Assembly (NCBI RefSeq): GCF_032118995.1
Contig: NC_092651.1
Location: 22,738,349-22,802,348, forward strand
DNA: 64,000 nucleotides
Direction: 5' to 3'
Source of the DNA: Asterias amurensis
Lineage: Eukaryota > Echinodermata > Asteroidea > Forcipulatida > Asteriidae
Position 1 is the first letter of the stretch, and each line of letters begins with the position of its first letter. Positions 1 through 12,134 of this stretch are shown one piece after another. The notes below the pieces were generated by a model that saw only the letters and a list, made by a program, of their open reading frames with translations, had not been told where the DNA came from and did no database searches. The translations under genes were made by a program, and so were the position numbers.

Positions 1-125
1 TTATGGAAAGGTTTGCGGTTACACCACGTAATGACTATCTCTAATGAGTTGGGGTGGTTCTTTGAAGAACAGTTGGTTTCTACTCGACGTTTCGATCAGT
101 ATGCTCTGATCGTCTTCTGGAGAAA
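1..125. repeat. Dispersed repeat fragment
   Basis: Contains GGTTTGCGGTTACACCA and GATCAGTATGCTCTGATCGT. The same pair of motifs recurs at 2645-2755, so both are fragments of one dispersed element. The element type is unknown. Confidence 0.5.
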
Positions 126-281
126 GCTGGACTCTGATGCTGCATGCTGCTTAAGTACTGTGGAAGCGGATTAGCTTGGTGATGCACGAAGGATGGAAGT
201 AGAGGCGAGCCCATATCGTATTTGCACCATGCAAATTTTTGAATGATGTTGACGTCAGTTAAAGAAATCACAAGACTGGCC

Positions 282-985
282 TCAACAATTTTGTTTTTGA
301 ATTCGAATAATTGCTTCAAAAAGACGGATTTCTTATTGACTTGTAACGACATTTCGAAACGCAACATTCTATTAAACATTTGCATCAGGGAGACTATCAA
401 ACACAAATTTGGACTCTTTTGAAATTGTGTGTATGTCCTTCTATAAAGAATATTCCAAGGTTTCAATTATGTTGAAATCAGCTGAAGGACATCGCAAGAC
501 TAACTTCACAAATTCAATTATTGAAATCGAATAATTGCTTTCAAAAGCCAGACTTCTTATTGACTTGGGATTACATTTAGAGATGAAGGTTGCTTTTCTG
601 GAGAAGACACAAACTTGCATTTTTAATTCACTTGAAACTTTTAATTCCCTTGACATTTTATGTACGTCCTTCTCTGAAAACATGAAATCAGTTTATAAGA
701 CTGGCTTCACAAATCGAATTGCCTATAATCGTGAAACAAAATTTAGAGACGCTTTTTTCTCATGACACCCCTTGTGAAAACTATTATATCAAACATTTGC
801 ATTTTAAATTCATGTGACATTTTGTGTACGTGCTTCTCGAGAGATTATTCCAAGGTCTGATTTGTTTTATCAGTTTAAAACTGCCCTCGCAAAATTAAGT
901 TTTTGAAAATCGAAGAAGTGCTTTCAAAAAATGAACTTCTTATTGACGTGTAACGAAATTAAAGAGACGCAATCTTCTTATATGT
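282..985. repeat. Degenerate ~200 bp tandem repeat, four units
   Basis: Units begin near 282, 499, 697 and 880, each with AAGACTGGCTTCACAAAT-like text. Most then have a GAATAATTGCTTTCAAAA and ACTTCTTATTGACTTG segment and a GACATTTTGTGTACGTCCTT segment. Spacing falls from 217 to 198 to 183 bp. No protein frame is conserved across units. Confidence 0.65.
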
Positions 986-1007
986 GTTTTAAATCAGGGA
1001 GATCACT

Positions 1008-1840
1008 CCTTTAAAGCCACTATACACTTTCGGTAAACAGTATTGTCCAAGTCCCACACTTCGTGTATCACAACTTATATATAAAATAACAATCCTGTGG
1101 AAATTTAGGCTCAATCGGACATCGGAGTCGGGAGAAAATAACGGGAAAACCCACTCCTGTTTTCGCGCGTTTCGCCGTGTCATGACATGTGTTTATAACA
1201 AATCCGTAATTCTCGTTAACGAGAATTTATATTGTTTTACCGTTTTCTCAAAAAGTAAAGCATTTCATGGACTAATATTTCAAGAGAAGTCGTTCACCAT
1301 TACCTGTATTTGTAAATCTGTGAACTTTTTTTTTTTTTCTGTACCGAAAGGGTCCAATGGCTTTAACACATACAGTTTGCAGTTGAAATTCCCGTAAAAT
1401 TTTGTGCTCGCCCCTCTAGATCATTCCAGTAAAAACAAAATCTCATTACTGGCTTTACAAGCTCAATTGAGGTCTCCAATTCGAGTCATCTGAAAGCAAA
1501 AAACTTGTGCGACAAGGGTGTTTTTCTTCCATTATTCTCTCACAACTTCGATGAACAATTGAGTTTAAATAATTGTTCACAGGTTTGTTGTTGTATGCAT
1601 GTTGAGATACACCAATGGAGAAGATTTGTCTTTGATTCTAAAGGTGACCATTCCTTTAAAACAATCGAACGGCTCCGAAAGTTAAAGGACATGTCAGCTC
1701 GTTACCAAGTAATCTACTATAGTCACCCTCAAACCATGTTATATTTACTATCAACAGCTCTCCCAATGCTCGTTACCAAGTAAGTTTTTAAGGATGTAGT
1801 TATTTCTTTGTATTTACCAATAGTGCCCATCCCCCAGTGC
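1008..1840. repeat. Broken copies of the ~400 bp foldback element
   Basis: A diverged half-copy (1008-1180), then an internal piece (about 1465-1670) and an end piece (1736-1836, with CTCGTTACCAAGTAAG and CCAGTGCCTTTAA). They appear to be rearranged pieces of two or more insertions. Confidence 0.5.
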
Positions 1841-2639
1841 CTTTAAAAATCATCTCCACCAAATCAAGACTAGCGGGAGCCTTCCCCCCCCCCTCCCCCT
1901 TAGGCAAGATTATACCACATCACTGCAAACGCACTAACCTTGTTTATATCTAACAGTGAATATTTTACGTCGATTACCCGATCTGATGGCCTCACGGATT
2001 TCCCGCCGATTTCAAAGAGTTAATATTCAATTTCACACACTTAACTCTTTCAATTTAGATTGAAATTGAAAAGAACCAATAAGATTGTCATTCAACAATA
2101 AGAAGAAAAGAAACACTAAATCAATGTAATACAACATTTTATCTCAATATAGCGGTAATACCGGTAGTCCCTGGTGTTGATAGGTTCGAAAAATAATAAG
2201 AAAGAAATTTCAATTTCGTCTGAGGTCTAGTGTCTCGAATGTTTGATCTTGTATTCATTTTCAATGAAATTGCAAAAACTCTTTCAATTTCAATTATATG
2301 TTTCGTCTAGTGCTGCGAGTAAGTATTTGTGAAGAAAAAAATATTCATACAAACAACTTAAGAAACAATAAACAAAGTAAAATATTAACAACCATACAAA
2401 CAAAAAGATGTCCTGAGATAGATTTATATAAAAAGTTTTCAAAATTGTTCAGTACGTTTATAGAGATCACCAATGTAAATGAAAGTCTTAGCCTATCGCT
2501 TTCTATCAACTAGTTCGTGACCGAACTTTAATTAGTTTTGATTTGAAAAAATCACAGGTTCCATGAGAAAAAAGGGAAAACCATATGCTCGATTTGTACA
2601 AATTAAGAGAAAATCAATGGCCAACATTTTGTGTTTATC

Positions 2640-2760
2640 AAGAGAAGTTTGCGGTGACACCATGTAGATATTTCTTTTCGAGTAGTGTTGGTTCTGAAAA
2701 AGAACCGGTAATTAAAGACCCAATGTTTAGATCAGTATGCTCTGATTGTCTTTATAACAA
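2640..2760. repeat. Dispersed repeat fragment, partner of the one at window start
   Basis: Shares TTTGCGGTGACACCATGTAG, a GTGTTGGTTCTGAA segment and ATCAGTATGCTCTGAT with positions 1-125. Confidence 0.5.
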
Positions 2761-3202
2761 AAACTCAGGGGAAATTGACCAGGAAAATCTATTTCCATTT
2801 TACTGTCGTTGCAATATTTATCTATTTGAGCTACTCCATGTAAATATTTGAATTTAAATCAATTTTCTTGGATAAAAATTTAATTAAAGTTGTTTTACAG
2901 GATTGGTACAGCTTACAAAATAGTCGGTGTGTTCATGTGAGCAGCCATATACATGCATTAACATATCTGTGAAAATGATGGCCTAATTCGTTGTGTGGGC
3001 CTGGTAAAAACAGTGAAAAACCATGCATATTGCTAGCGAGTAACAGAGTCATTGTCCCGAATTTATTTTGGGTGTAACAACCGAACAGCTGTTGCGCTTT
3101 TGAGTTTTTAGAAACATTTTTCTAAAGGTATATGACTTCATTTCAGATGGAATTACTTAACAGAAACAAACAGTATGAACTCTGTAATAAGCAAGCTGTA
3201 AT

Positions 3203-3494
3203 AAGGCGCCGTACATAATTACTCAAAATTTATATTTGCATAAAAACTTACTTGGTAACAAGCAACGGAGAGCTGTTTAAAGTATCAAACAGTGTTTGAA
3301 AGACCTCATGCCTGAATCCTATTTTAAGGCATCTGAACGCAAACATATGCAACAAGGGTGTTGTTTTTATTTTCAGTATTACAACTTCGATGACCAGTTG
3401 AACCTCATTTTCCACAGATTTGTTGTTTTATGCATAAAATATGTTGGGTTACACCAAGTGGAATTTGACAATTTCAAAATGCGTCCAGTGCCTT
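3203..3494. repeat. Foldback element copy, diverged
   Basis: Recognised by ACTTGGTAACAAGCAACGG, GCAACAAGGGTG, TTCCACAGATTTGTTGTTTT and the closing CCAGTGCCTTA. The central hairpin is lost. Confidence 0.6.
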
Positions 3495-3819
3495 ACCGTC
3501 TCTAAAAAACACTTTGAAACACAGCTGTCATGAACCTTGGACTTGTTTTGTTTTCTCTCTTGAAAATCAATAAGATCAAACTGAAATGTTACCGTGTCGT
3601 GCTCAACACATTTCCATTAGACTATCGTCAAGTATTGATAGATAAACAAAAGAAGCTACTTGCATTCCCTTTATCTTCAGAAAATCTGTTATCTGTCTCC
3701 ATTAAATGCCAGCTTACATTGAACGCCTCAAGGTGAGTAGGGATGTTATATTATGACTAATTTAAGTTTTTTTAGTCTGCGCTGGACAAAAGTTTCTTCC
3801 TGCGAGCGTTCAAAACCAT

Positions 3820-4075
3820 AAAGGCACTGATGTATACTATTGGTAGTTACTCAAAACAATTGTTTGGCATAGCAACTTACCTTGTAACGAGCAATAGAGA
3901 GCTGTTGATAGTATAAAACATTGTGAGAAACGGCTCCCTCTGAAGTAGCATTATACAAAAAGCTCTCGCTCACCCATTAAACGACTTCAGACCTTCAATT
4001 TTTAGGCATCTGAAAGCAGACAACTTTGGGCAACGAGGGTTGCTAAAGGCATTAGTTTTTGACAATATCATCATG
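3820..4075. repeat. Foldback element copy, 3'-truncated
   Basis: Opens AAAGGCACTGATG and contains the GAGAAACGGCTCCCTCTGAAG block; it decays after CAACGAGGGTTG. Confidence 0.6.
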
Positions 4076-5252
4076 ATGAAATACAGTTTCATTTTGTTTT
4101 TCTAGTGAGTGTCAAAAAGTCATCCCCGTTGGCGTCAACATGACTACAGTTTAACTGTGAAAGGGAAGTAATGATGGGCTACAAACAGCTAGATGTATTG
4201 ACCTATGCGTATTCATGTCTATCTAGTTTTATTTCGATGTTACTATGTTTCTCTACAACCTCAAGCTAGCGAGGTTTTCTGCATTAGTCGGCTGAGTGGT
4301 CAAGTGGCTATAGTTGTCCGGTTGTCCTGACAGCGTCACTTTGCACACCCTAAACTCTCGCAATGCAGAACTGACCAAGATCTTGGTCCTGTGGGGGCTG
4401 AGCAATTACTTTCTTAGTCAAAATGACCTGGAATCAAAAAATGACAACATTAACGCAGAATCCGGAATAAGGTGAAATATAAGACCAGTTTCCGGTTCAG
4501 CCTCATACGGGGTCAGGCTTCACAGGATTCGTTTGTACAGAACGACAAAAATACAAAAAAATTCGTCCGTGGTTTTGTCCTTTCTTTTATTTTCTTCTGC
4601 TTCATGTTCAACCAAGCCTGTCGATTGGGTGGTGCTAAAAACAAGTCGAATTAATGTCTTGCTGACGTTTATGTAATTAAGTAGTGAAAACAAGAGCAGT
4701 ATGTGCCACAAAATGTGCGGGTGCGGGTGACGCTACACACCAAATCTGATAAAAATATTGACAGTGGTTTTAGAGGTTAAACGCACTTTTTACCGCCTTG
4801 AAACACGTCTATGTGAACCACTATATCTTATACTTTATACACATATTTCATACTCCAAAACTTTCTGTGTACACCCTTCAATAATCTAAAAACTAAATAT
4901 TTAGTTCGTGCTCAAGACAGTGTTGCAGATTAAACTCTTTTTAGTATACCCTTTAACATGTTCTGTGAAGCGGAATCACACCGTAAAAACAGCAAACAGT
5001 TTTCAACTTTGAATAACATAACACAAAAATCAACATATTTTTAAGTGTGGACCAGATGTTCTTGACGTCATTTGAGTATAGGGCGCCCTCAGCCAGATAT
5101 CAAAATAAGGGTCTTTCATTGCCCATCCTGTGCGCAGCGTATACATTGTTCCATTGCTGCATGACCATTTTACTTCAAAGATGGCGGAATGATGACCTCA
5201 ATGCATCATGTCTATTACAAAAAATACAATTAGTGAATGAACAACATCATTG

Positions 5253-5614
5253 AAGGCCGTGGACACTATTGGTAATTGTCAAAGACTAGCCTACACAGTT
5301 GGTGTATCTCAACATATGCATAAAATAACGAACCTGTGAAAATTTGAGCTCAATCGGTCTTTGAACTTGCGAGATATGAATGAAAGAAAAAAACACCCTT
5401 GTCACACAAAGGTGTGTGCGTTTAGGTGGTTGATTTCGAGACCTCAAGTTCTAAATCTGAGGTCTCGAAATCAAATTCGTGGAAAATTACTTCTTTCTCG
5501 AAAACTATGGCACTTCAGAGGGTGTCGTTTCTCACAATGTATTATTCGTCACTGAGAAAGGTTTTATGCTAATAATTATTTTGAGTTATTACCAATATTG
5601 TCCACTGCCTTTAA
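5253..5614. repeat. Foldback element copy, near full length
   Basis: Runs from AAGGCCGTGGACACTATTGG to TGTCCACTGCCTTTAA. The central hairpin has arms TTTCGAGACCTCA and TGAGGTCTCGAAA. It is in the opposite internal orientation to the copy at 8410. Confidence 0.8.
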
Positions 5615-5890
5615 ACAACTTTAACACTAAAACATAGGCCGTATCCGAATTGATGACGCATAAATCTAGAAGCAGCTCACCCTGCTGCATCCGGCAATTC
5701 GGACACGGTCTAAGCAACCACTACAGCGTGAACTGAATCGGGCCTACTTTTTATTAGACAACAATTCGCAGCCAGTCTCAAGATTTCCTTGCCCGAACAA
5801 TGTAAACAGCTTGACCTTCCTTGTAAATAGTGACAGGAAGCCAATATCGATCAACCCTCTCGAAGAACACAAGTTTTGCGCACGTCAATG

Positions 5891-6252
5891 TTAAAGGAAC
5901 ACTACAGAGTTGGTTTTTGTTTGTTAACAAAATATTGGCTGGCAGTGTAAGCACTTTATGTTATCCACCATACTTTCAAACCTGTAGAAGTGATCGATTG
6001 GCCATCTGGGTCACGAGAAAATTGTGAAAAACCGTTTACATAATTTGCATGACATCGATTTAAAATAAAAACTTGAAACGAAACAAACTCACTGAGCGAT
6101 AAACTCCAACGGGAAATCAGATTTGTTTTTTTATGACATTTCAGACGGAAATGTTTCAAGGGATGTTTTCTACTATCATCATCATTATACCGTATAAGTT
6201 TTATGTAAATCTGTGGTCTTAGACGAGGTTTTTTTTTGTAACGTTCCTTTAA
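5891..6252. mobile_element. Inverted-repeat MITE, TTAA-flanked
   Basis: Left end TTAAAGGAACACTACAG with a TTTTTGTTTGTTA extension; right end TTTTTGTAACGTTCCTTTAA. The right TTAA (6249-6252) is also the left TTAA of the THAP element that begins at 6253. Confidence 0.65.
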
Positions 6253-7073
6253 AGTCACCTGGAAGTGGTATTTTGTCAAAATAAAGCTTTTGTCACTAAA
6301 TTATGTGTTTTGATGAGTGGAATATGAATAAACAACTAACTAAGGTTTACATAAATTAGTTTCCATGTTATTTACAAATTGGGAAAAAAGCCCGACCCGA
6401 GAGGGCGCTGTTCGTGACGTCAATCGAGGCGCGATGAATCGTATGCAGTACCAACACAGCATAGTGACGCTTGGCGCAAGCTAAAAACATGCCCTCAAAG
6501 TTGAAACAATACCTGATTTTTTTCACATTAGACAAATGCTCCTTTAGGTTCGTTACGTCATTCAGGTACCTTCTTCGACTTCCCCACTAGCTGGAAAAAT
6601 TGTTGGGATGGCGTAATGTTTTAGAAAAGAACTTTTCTCTTCATGTCAAAATGTGTAGTGTATTCCGTATTCTCGAAGCACGACGGCTCGAAGTGTTTGC
6701 CACACAGCGCTGGAAAAGACGTCGGACCGGACATTTTGGCAAACTGACACCATCTTTAGTTGTTTTGCTGTACCAGCAGCAATACACCTGGTTGACATTG
6801 TCGGAAAAGTGCAAGAAAAAAACTTTTTCAAACGTACAAACTCACGTCCAGGACATGAATGTACTTGCACGTACGTGTGTTCGATGTCCGATCGAGGCAA
6901 AGTCTCCCTCGATTGACGTCACAAAAGGGGTAGGCGGAGTCACCCCCACACAACTTTATTTAATTTGTTAAACATATAAATCGTCAAAAACAATTACTCA
7001 AAAATATATTTTATTGTTCAGGAACATACACTCTAATGTTTGAACGAAAAAAAAAATCTATTTCCAGGTGCCT
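6253..7073. mobile_element. TTAA-flanked element with THAP remnant (copy 1)
   Basis: The left end is AGTCACCTGGAA and the right end is its near-complement; TTAA flanks both sides (6249-6252 and 7074-7077). TTAA target duplication with a THAP-type coding piece points to the Kolobok superfamily. The minus strand (about 6640-6810) holds the THAP remnant, including the initial STRCIAAG and a later CGKHFEPSCFE-like stretch in another frame. No transposase core is seen. Confidence 0.7.
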
Positions 7074-7149
7074 TTAAGTGTACGATTTCGTTTCCTTCAC
7101 ACAGTAACACTGTACATTTCATGTGCTACCCCAAACACAAACTGCAACA

Positions 7150-7340
7150 TGGTAAGCGTCTTCCGACTGACAAGAGCATCAGACTCAGGCTCTGGTGTAT
7201 CTGCTTAGCAGAGTGTGGGTTCGAGTCCCGGTCGTGACACTTGACAAAATGTCTCCCGAAGCAAGGTGCTTTACCATTATTGTTTTGTCCTTTGGATGTG
7301 ACAGCAGGTCCCGGTGCAATCTTTTTCTCCTTAGTGCAGA
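7150..7340 (+). repeat. tRNA-derived SINE fragment
   Basis: A tRNA-like head with a B-box (GGTTCGAGTCC at about 7209-7219) is followed by a body that does not fold as a tRNA, so it is a SINE rather than a tRNA gene. Confidence 0.6.
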
Positions 7341-7759
7341 ATTGCCATCCTTAAAATGTTGCTGATTTTTTATTTTTAAGGATTCCCTACTGTAAATCGA
7401 TTTAGAAAAGAAAAGAAAAATTACCTATTTAATATCACTACGACAATGGCAATTTTGATGAAGCCTACAGAAAACAAAATCGTCCCGGGTATAGAAGGAC
7501 TATACACATGAAATAACGTAGGTATCTCATCGTGTTAGAAAACAGTGAATACTTATGTTTCTGGATCCAATAGCGAGCAACCCTTGCTTACTAGTCTTCA
7601 CGGGCTTATGAACTATACGTTCAATTATGAGGCATCTTTGGTTTCGTTACCAGAAATAATAGCGTTAACTATTATTCAATTTGCCTTCTAAATCACGCAT
7701 GAGTGGTCTGCGTTTCACTCACACGCGATTAGTCAACTGGTATGCCATATAGTTATTAA

Positions 7760-8318
7760 AGTCACCTGGAAGTGGTATTTTTTCAAAATAAAGCTTTTGT
7801 CACTAATATATGTGTTTTGATGAGTGGAATGTGAATAAACAGTTAACTAAGGTTTAAAAAAATCAGTTCTTATGTTATTTACAAATTTAAGAGTAGACCC
7901 CGACCCGAGAGGGCGCTGTTCGTGACGTAAATCGAGGCAGACTTTGCCTGTAATGCGTAGAGTGAACACAATTGCAAAGTACATGTACGGACCAAGTCGT
8001 GAGTTTGTACGTTTCCAAAAAAATATTTTTTTTGTTTTTTTTCCGGCAATGCCGACCAGGTGTATTGCTGCTGAATGCAGAAAAACACTTTTTAAAACGT
8101 ACCAACTCACGACTTGGACGTACATGTACTTTGCACGTGTGTTTACTATACGCATTGCAGGCAAAGTCTGCCTCGATTGAAAAGGGGTAGGCGGAGTCAG
8201 CCCCCCAAACAACTTTATATATTTTTTAAACATATAAATCGTGACAAACAATTACTAAAAAAAAAATGTGTTATTGTTCGTAAGCATTTACTCACAACAA
8301 TTCTATTTCCAGGTGACT
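7760..8318. mobile_element. TTAA-flanked element with THAP start (copy 2)
   Basis: Same ends as the copy at 6253; left TTAA at 7756-7759 and right TTAG (one change) at 8319-8322. The centre is a large inverted repeat (about 7950-8020 and 8098-8170). Its loop encodes MPTRCIAAECRKT, the start of a THAP domain with the first zinc-binding cysteine pair (C-x4-C). Confidence 0.7.
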
Positions 8319-8409
8319 TTAGCAGGCAACATGGCGACGGCGTATCGAAGGAAAACGCTTAATTAATTGGCCTAAACGAAAATTACTCGCACAGTATCGT
8401 GCAATTTTA

Positions 8410-8622
8410 AAGGCAGTAGATACGATTGGTAAGTACTCAAAATAGTTATTATCATTATCCTTTCTTGATTACGAGTAATGGGGAGGGTTGATAGTAAAAA
8501 ATATTGTGAGAAACGGCTCCCTCTAAAGAGACGTAGTTTTCGAGAAAGAACTAATTTTCCACGAATTTGATTTCGAAACCTCAGATTTAGAATTTGAAGT
8601 CTCGAAATCAAGCATCTGAGTG
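8410..8622. repeat. Foldback element copy, truncated after the hairpin
   Basis: Starts AAAGGCAGTAGATACGATTGG and ends just past the central hairpin at TCAAGCATCTGAG. Confidence 0.75.
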
Positions 8623-8642
8623 ACATTTAGATCTACGATGGT

Positions 8643-9028
8643 TAAAGGCACTGTACACATTTGAAAACTGTCAATTACCAGTATTCTCACTTTATGTATT
8701 CCAACATATTCATACAATTATTAACAAAACTATGAAAGTTTTGACTCTATTGACTCTATTGGTCATCAAATTTCCAAGAGAATAATGAAGAAAAAAAACA
8801 CCTTGTTGCACAAATTCGTGTGCTTTCAGATACATAATAAAGGGCAGTAAGCCTGAAAACTTTTGATATTTTTTGTTTAAATTACCTCTTTCTCAAAAAC
8901 TACGTTACTTCAAAGGGAGCCGTTTCTCACAATGGTTTATTCTATCAACAGCTCTCCATTGCTCGTTACCAAGTGAGATTTTATGCTAATAATTATTTTG
9001 AGTAATAACAATGTCCATTGCTTTTTAA
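8643..9028. repeat. Foldback element copy, diverged interior
   Basis: Starts AAAGGCACTGTACAC and ends ATGTCCATTGCTTTTTAA; the interior lacks the usual hairpin. Confidence 0.65.
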
Positions 9029-9585
9029 GTCTAATCAGATCATCCACCCGAACTTTACTCATAATAATTTTTTACATCAACGCTGGAGGTTCGCCATGCC
9101 GGATATACACCAACGGTTACTTTGTGCTATATGCGCGTCTTAAACTATTTATGTGACGTCACTCTTTGATGAAAGTGTAGATTATTTGTTACGAATCTAC
9201 ACTAGACTGTAGATTCATAACGAGTCTACACTCAACTGAATCTACACTTGATGACGGTCTTTCCAAAAAAAATAACATTATCTGAAAAACATGTTATGTT
9301 TCACCGCCAAAAAAACATTTTCCACTTAAATTCCTAGTTTACTACTGAATAAATTTAGTATTTTTATTAAATACATTTAATAAAAACATTGTACTGGATA
9401 ATGTTGCAAGCACTACATTCTTATAAATTTTGCAAAATAGTTATCAAGTGTGACCGAACGTCGTTTGACAAAGTACAAAGACTGGGTGAAATAGTTTAAT
9501 AGTTTCAGTCAGAGAAGATATTCTAAAGTGAAGATTCGTGACTACAATCTTTCAACGAATCTGCACTTTATCGTCCATTCTCCTT

Positions 9586-9957
9586 AAAGACAGTGGACAC
9601 TATTGGTAATTATCAAAGACCAGTCTTCTCACTTGGTGTATCTACATATACTTTAAATTAAACCAACCTGTGAAAATTTTAGGTCGGTTTGTCGTCGGAG
9701 TTGCGAGATATGAATGAAATAAAAAACACCCTCGTCACAGGAAGTTGTGCTTGATTCCGAGACCTCAAATTCTAAACTTGAGGTCTCGAAATCAAACTCG
9801 TGGAAAATTACTTCTTTCTCGAAAACTACGTCACTTAAGAGGGAGCCGTTTCCCACAATGTGTTATACCATCAACCTTTCCCCATTACTCGTAATCAAGA
9901 AAGGTTTTATGATGATAATTATTATGAGTAATTACCAATAGTGCCCACTGCCTTTAA
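9586..9957. repeat. Foldback element copy, full length
   Basis: From AAAGACAGTGGACACTATTG to GTGCCCACTGCCTTTAA, with the hairpin at 9757-9793. Confidence 0.85.
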
Positions 9958-10485
9958 CATAACAACACGTATAACGTAATTACTGATACCAAGAACATGA
10001 GCGATAAAATAATGATTTCCTTTGAGAATTATCTAAATTAAGATCGTTCATCAGTCTATTCATTAAATTGTATCAATAACTTAATTGCCACACAAACACA
10101 ATTCAAAGGTAAACGCTTGCGGAACTCGCTTTGTATTTCTCACACGGTAAGTTTTCCAATCCGAACAGAGGGAACCAACTGCACTGAATGGGAATATTTT
10201 GGATAGCACGGAAGTTGTTTTTGTAACGATGTCTTTTCCCATCCTCATGACAATAATCAAGAGGACAGAAGTGAAATACTATTTGCTTTCTCCTTATGTT
10301 GTTTGGAAATGTTTTTCTGTATGAACACGTTTCTCAAAACGTGCAAATTACTTCAGCTGAGAATTTTTCCCTGTGATATTGTTCTAATAATTATAACAAA
10401 AGCTTTTTAAAATAATTTTTTTTTTGTACACTTGTTTTCAGTTCTTTGAAGTTATGTAAAGTAACTGTTGGTTTTGTAATTGGTT

Positions 10486-10835
10486 GAAGACAGTGGACAG
10501 TTTTGGTAATTACTCAAAGTAATTATTAACATAAAACCTTACTTGGTAACGAGTAATGGGGAGAGGTTAGTGGTACAAAACATTTTGATAAACGGCTCCC
10601 TCTGAAGTAAAGTAGTTTTGAAGATTTTCCACGAATTTGATTTCGAGACCTCAGAATTAGATTTTGATGTCTCGAAATCAAGCATCTTAAAGCACACAGC
10701 CTTGTGTGACAAGTGTGTTTTTATTTCATTATAATCTCGCAACTTCGACAACCAATTGAGCTCAAATTTTCACAGGTTTGTTATTTTATGCATATGTTTA
10801 GATATACAATAACTAATAGTGGCCAGTTTCGTTAA
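10486..10835. repeat. Foldback element copy, abuts the next one
   Basis: From GAAGACAGTGGACAG to GTGGCCAGTTTCGTTAA. Its terminal TTAA (10832-10835) is also the start of the copy that follows. Confidence 0.8.
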
Positions 10836-11199
10836 AGACACCTTTGGTAATTGTCAAAAACCAATCTATTCACTTGGTGTATCTCAGCCTATGCACAAAA
10901 TAACAAACCTGTGAACATCTGAACTCAATTAGTCGTCGAGGTTGCGAGATAATAATGGAAAATCGCCCTTGTCACACAAAGTTGTGTTCTCTCAGATGCT
11001 TGATTTCGAGACCCTAAAAATCTAATTCTGAGGTCGCGAAATCAAATTCAAATATTTTAGTGGGAAATTACTTCTTTCTCAAAAACTACGTCACTTCAGA
11101 GTGAGCCGTTTCTCCCAATGTTTAATACTATACTCGTCACCACGTAAGGTTTTATGCTAACAATTTTTTTGAGTAATTACCATTGGTGTCCAGTGCTTA
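10832..11199. repeat. Foldback element copy, opposite orientation, abutting
   Basis: From TTAAAGACACCTTTGG to GGTGTCCAGTGCTTA. It reads in the reverse internal order to its neighbour, so the two copies stand head to head at a shared TTAA. Confidence 0.8.
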
Positions 11200-11748
11200 G
11201 ATGCTCTACACTCTGAAACCTTCCGGGTCAGAATTGACCCGAATCCAGGTTCCGTGGGGCCTGACCCTTATTTGGGGCAGTATGACTCAGTATGTCAAGA
11301 TTACTCAGAAATGGATCAATCTGACCGTAGCAATTGAGTTAAAACCCGATTTTTTAAATCATTTTTTCCCGGTCAGCCTTACACAGGTATAGAACTTAAC
11401 ACCATGTTGCTTCCATCTTCGTCATGTTCATCGTATCGAATAACAATAATGAATGCTTATAATCAACTTGCAATTAGGAACCATCTTGTTTTTCCAGCCT
11501 CGGTTTGGTAACATTGGTATCAATTGGAGAAGTTCAAGAGGCTTGCCCCGTGATAAGGTCTGTTGGATCAAGTCTCATATTCAGAATCTGGTTCTCACCA
11601 AGGAGTTTTAAAACTGTGTCATGACTACATACGGGCACCGTGACCGTTTTAAATCGTAAGCTATGCGGTAACATACCCGCCAGATTAGGCACATACCACA
11701 GAGATCTCCCTGAGACTGTGACTCAGCCCAATCGGTTTCAACCATCCT

Positions 11749-12063
11749 CAAAGACACTGGACACCTTTGAAACTCAATTGGTCGTCGAAGTTGGGAGATA
11801 GAAATAGAAGAAACAACACCCTTGTCACACGAAGTTGTGTGCTTTTAGGTGCTCGATTTTGAGACCTCAAGAGTGAGATCTGGAAATCAATTCAAATATT
11901 TTAGTGAGCACTTACTTCTTTCTCAAAAACTGCGTTACTTCGAAGAGGGAGCCGTTTCTCATAATGTTTTATACTGCCAACTACTCTCCATTACTCGTTA
12001 CCAAGTAAGTTGTTATGCTAAACAATTATTTTGAGTAATTACCAATAGTGTCCAGTGCTTTTA
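11749..12063. repeat. Foldback element copy, just 3' of the GPCR
   Basis: From AAAGACACTGGACACC to GTGTCCAGTGCTTTTAA. It ends about 70 bp beyond the GPCR stop, so it may lie in that transcript's 3' UTR. Confidence 0.8.
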
Positions 12064-12134
12064 ATTCTGTATGTCACGAAAACGTTGAACATTTCGTTTC
12101 CTTTGTATAATCTTCACCAGACAACGGGCGAGCT

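Noticed and set aside
7160..7240. Possible tRNA gene
   Set aside because: A B-box is present but there is no complete cloverleaf, and it runs into a SINE body. The same holds for 38490, 38825, 51230 and 53603.
9653..9941. Recurring open frames reading like MLDFETSNSKSEVSKSNSWKI at more than ten places
   Set aside because: They are translations of the foldback element's hairpin, on either strand and with different breaks; not a protein family.
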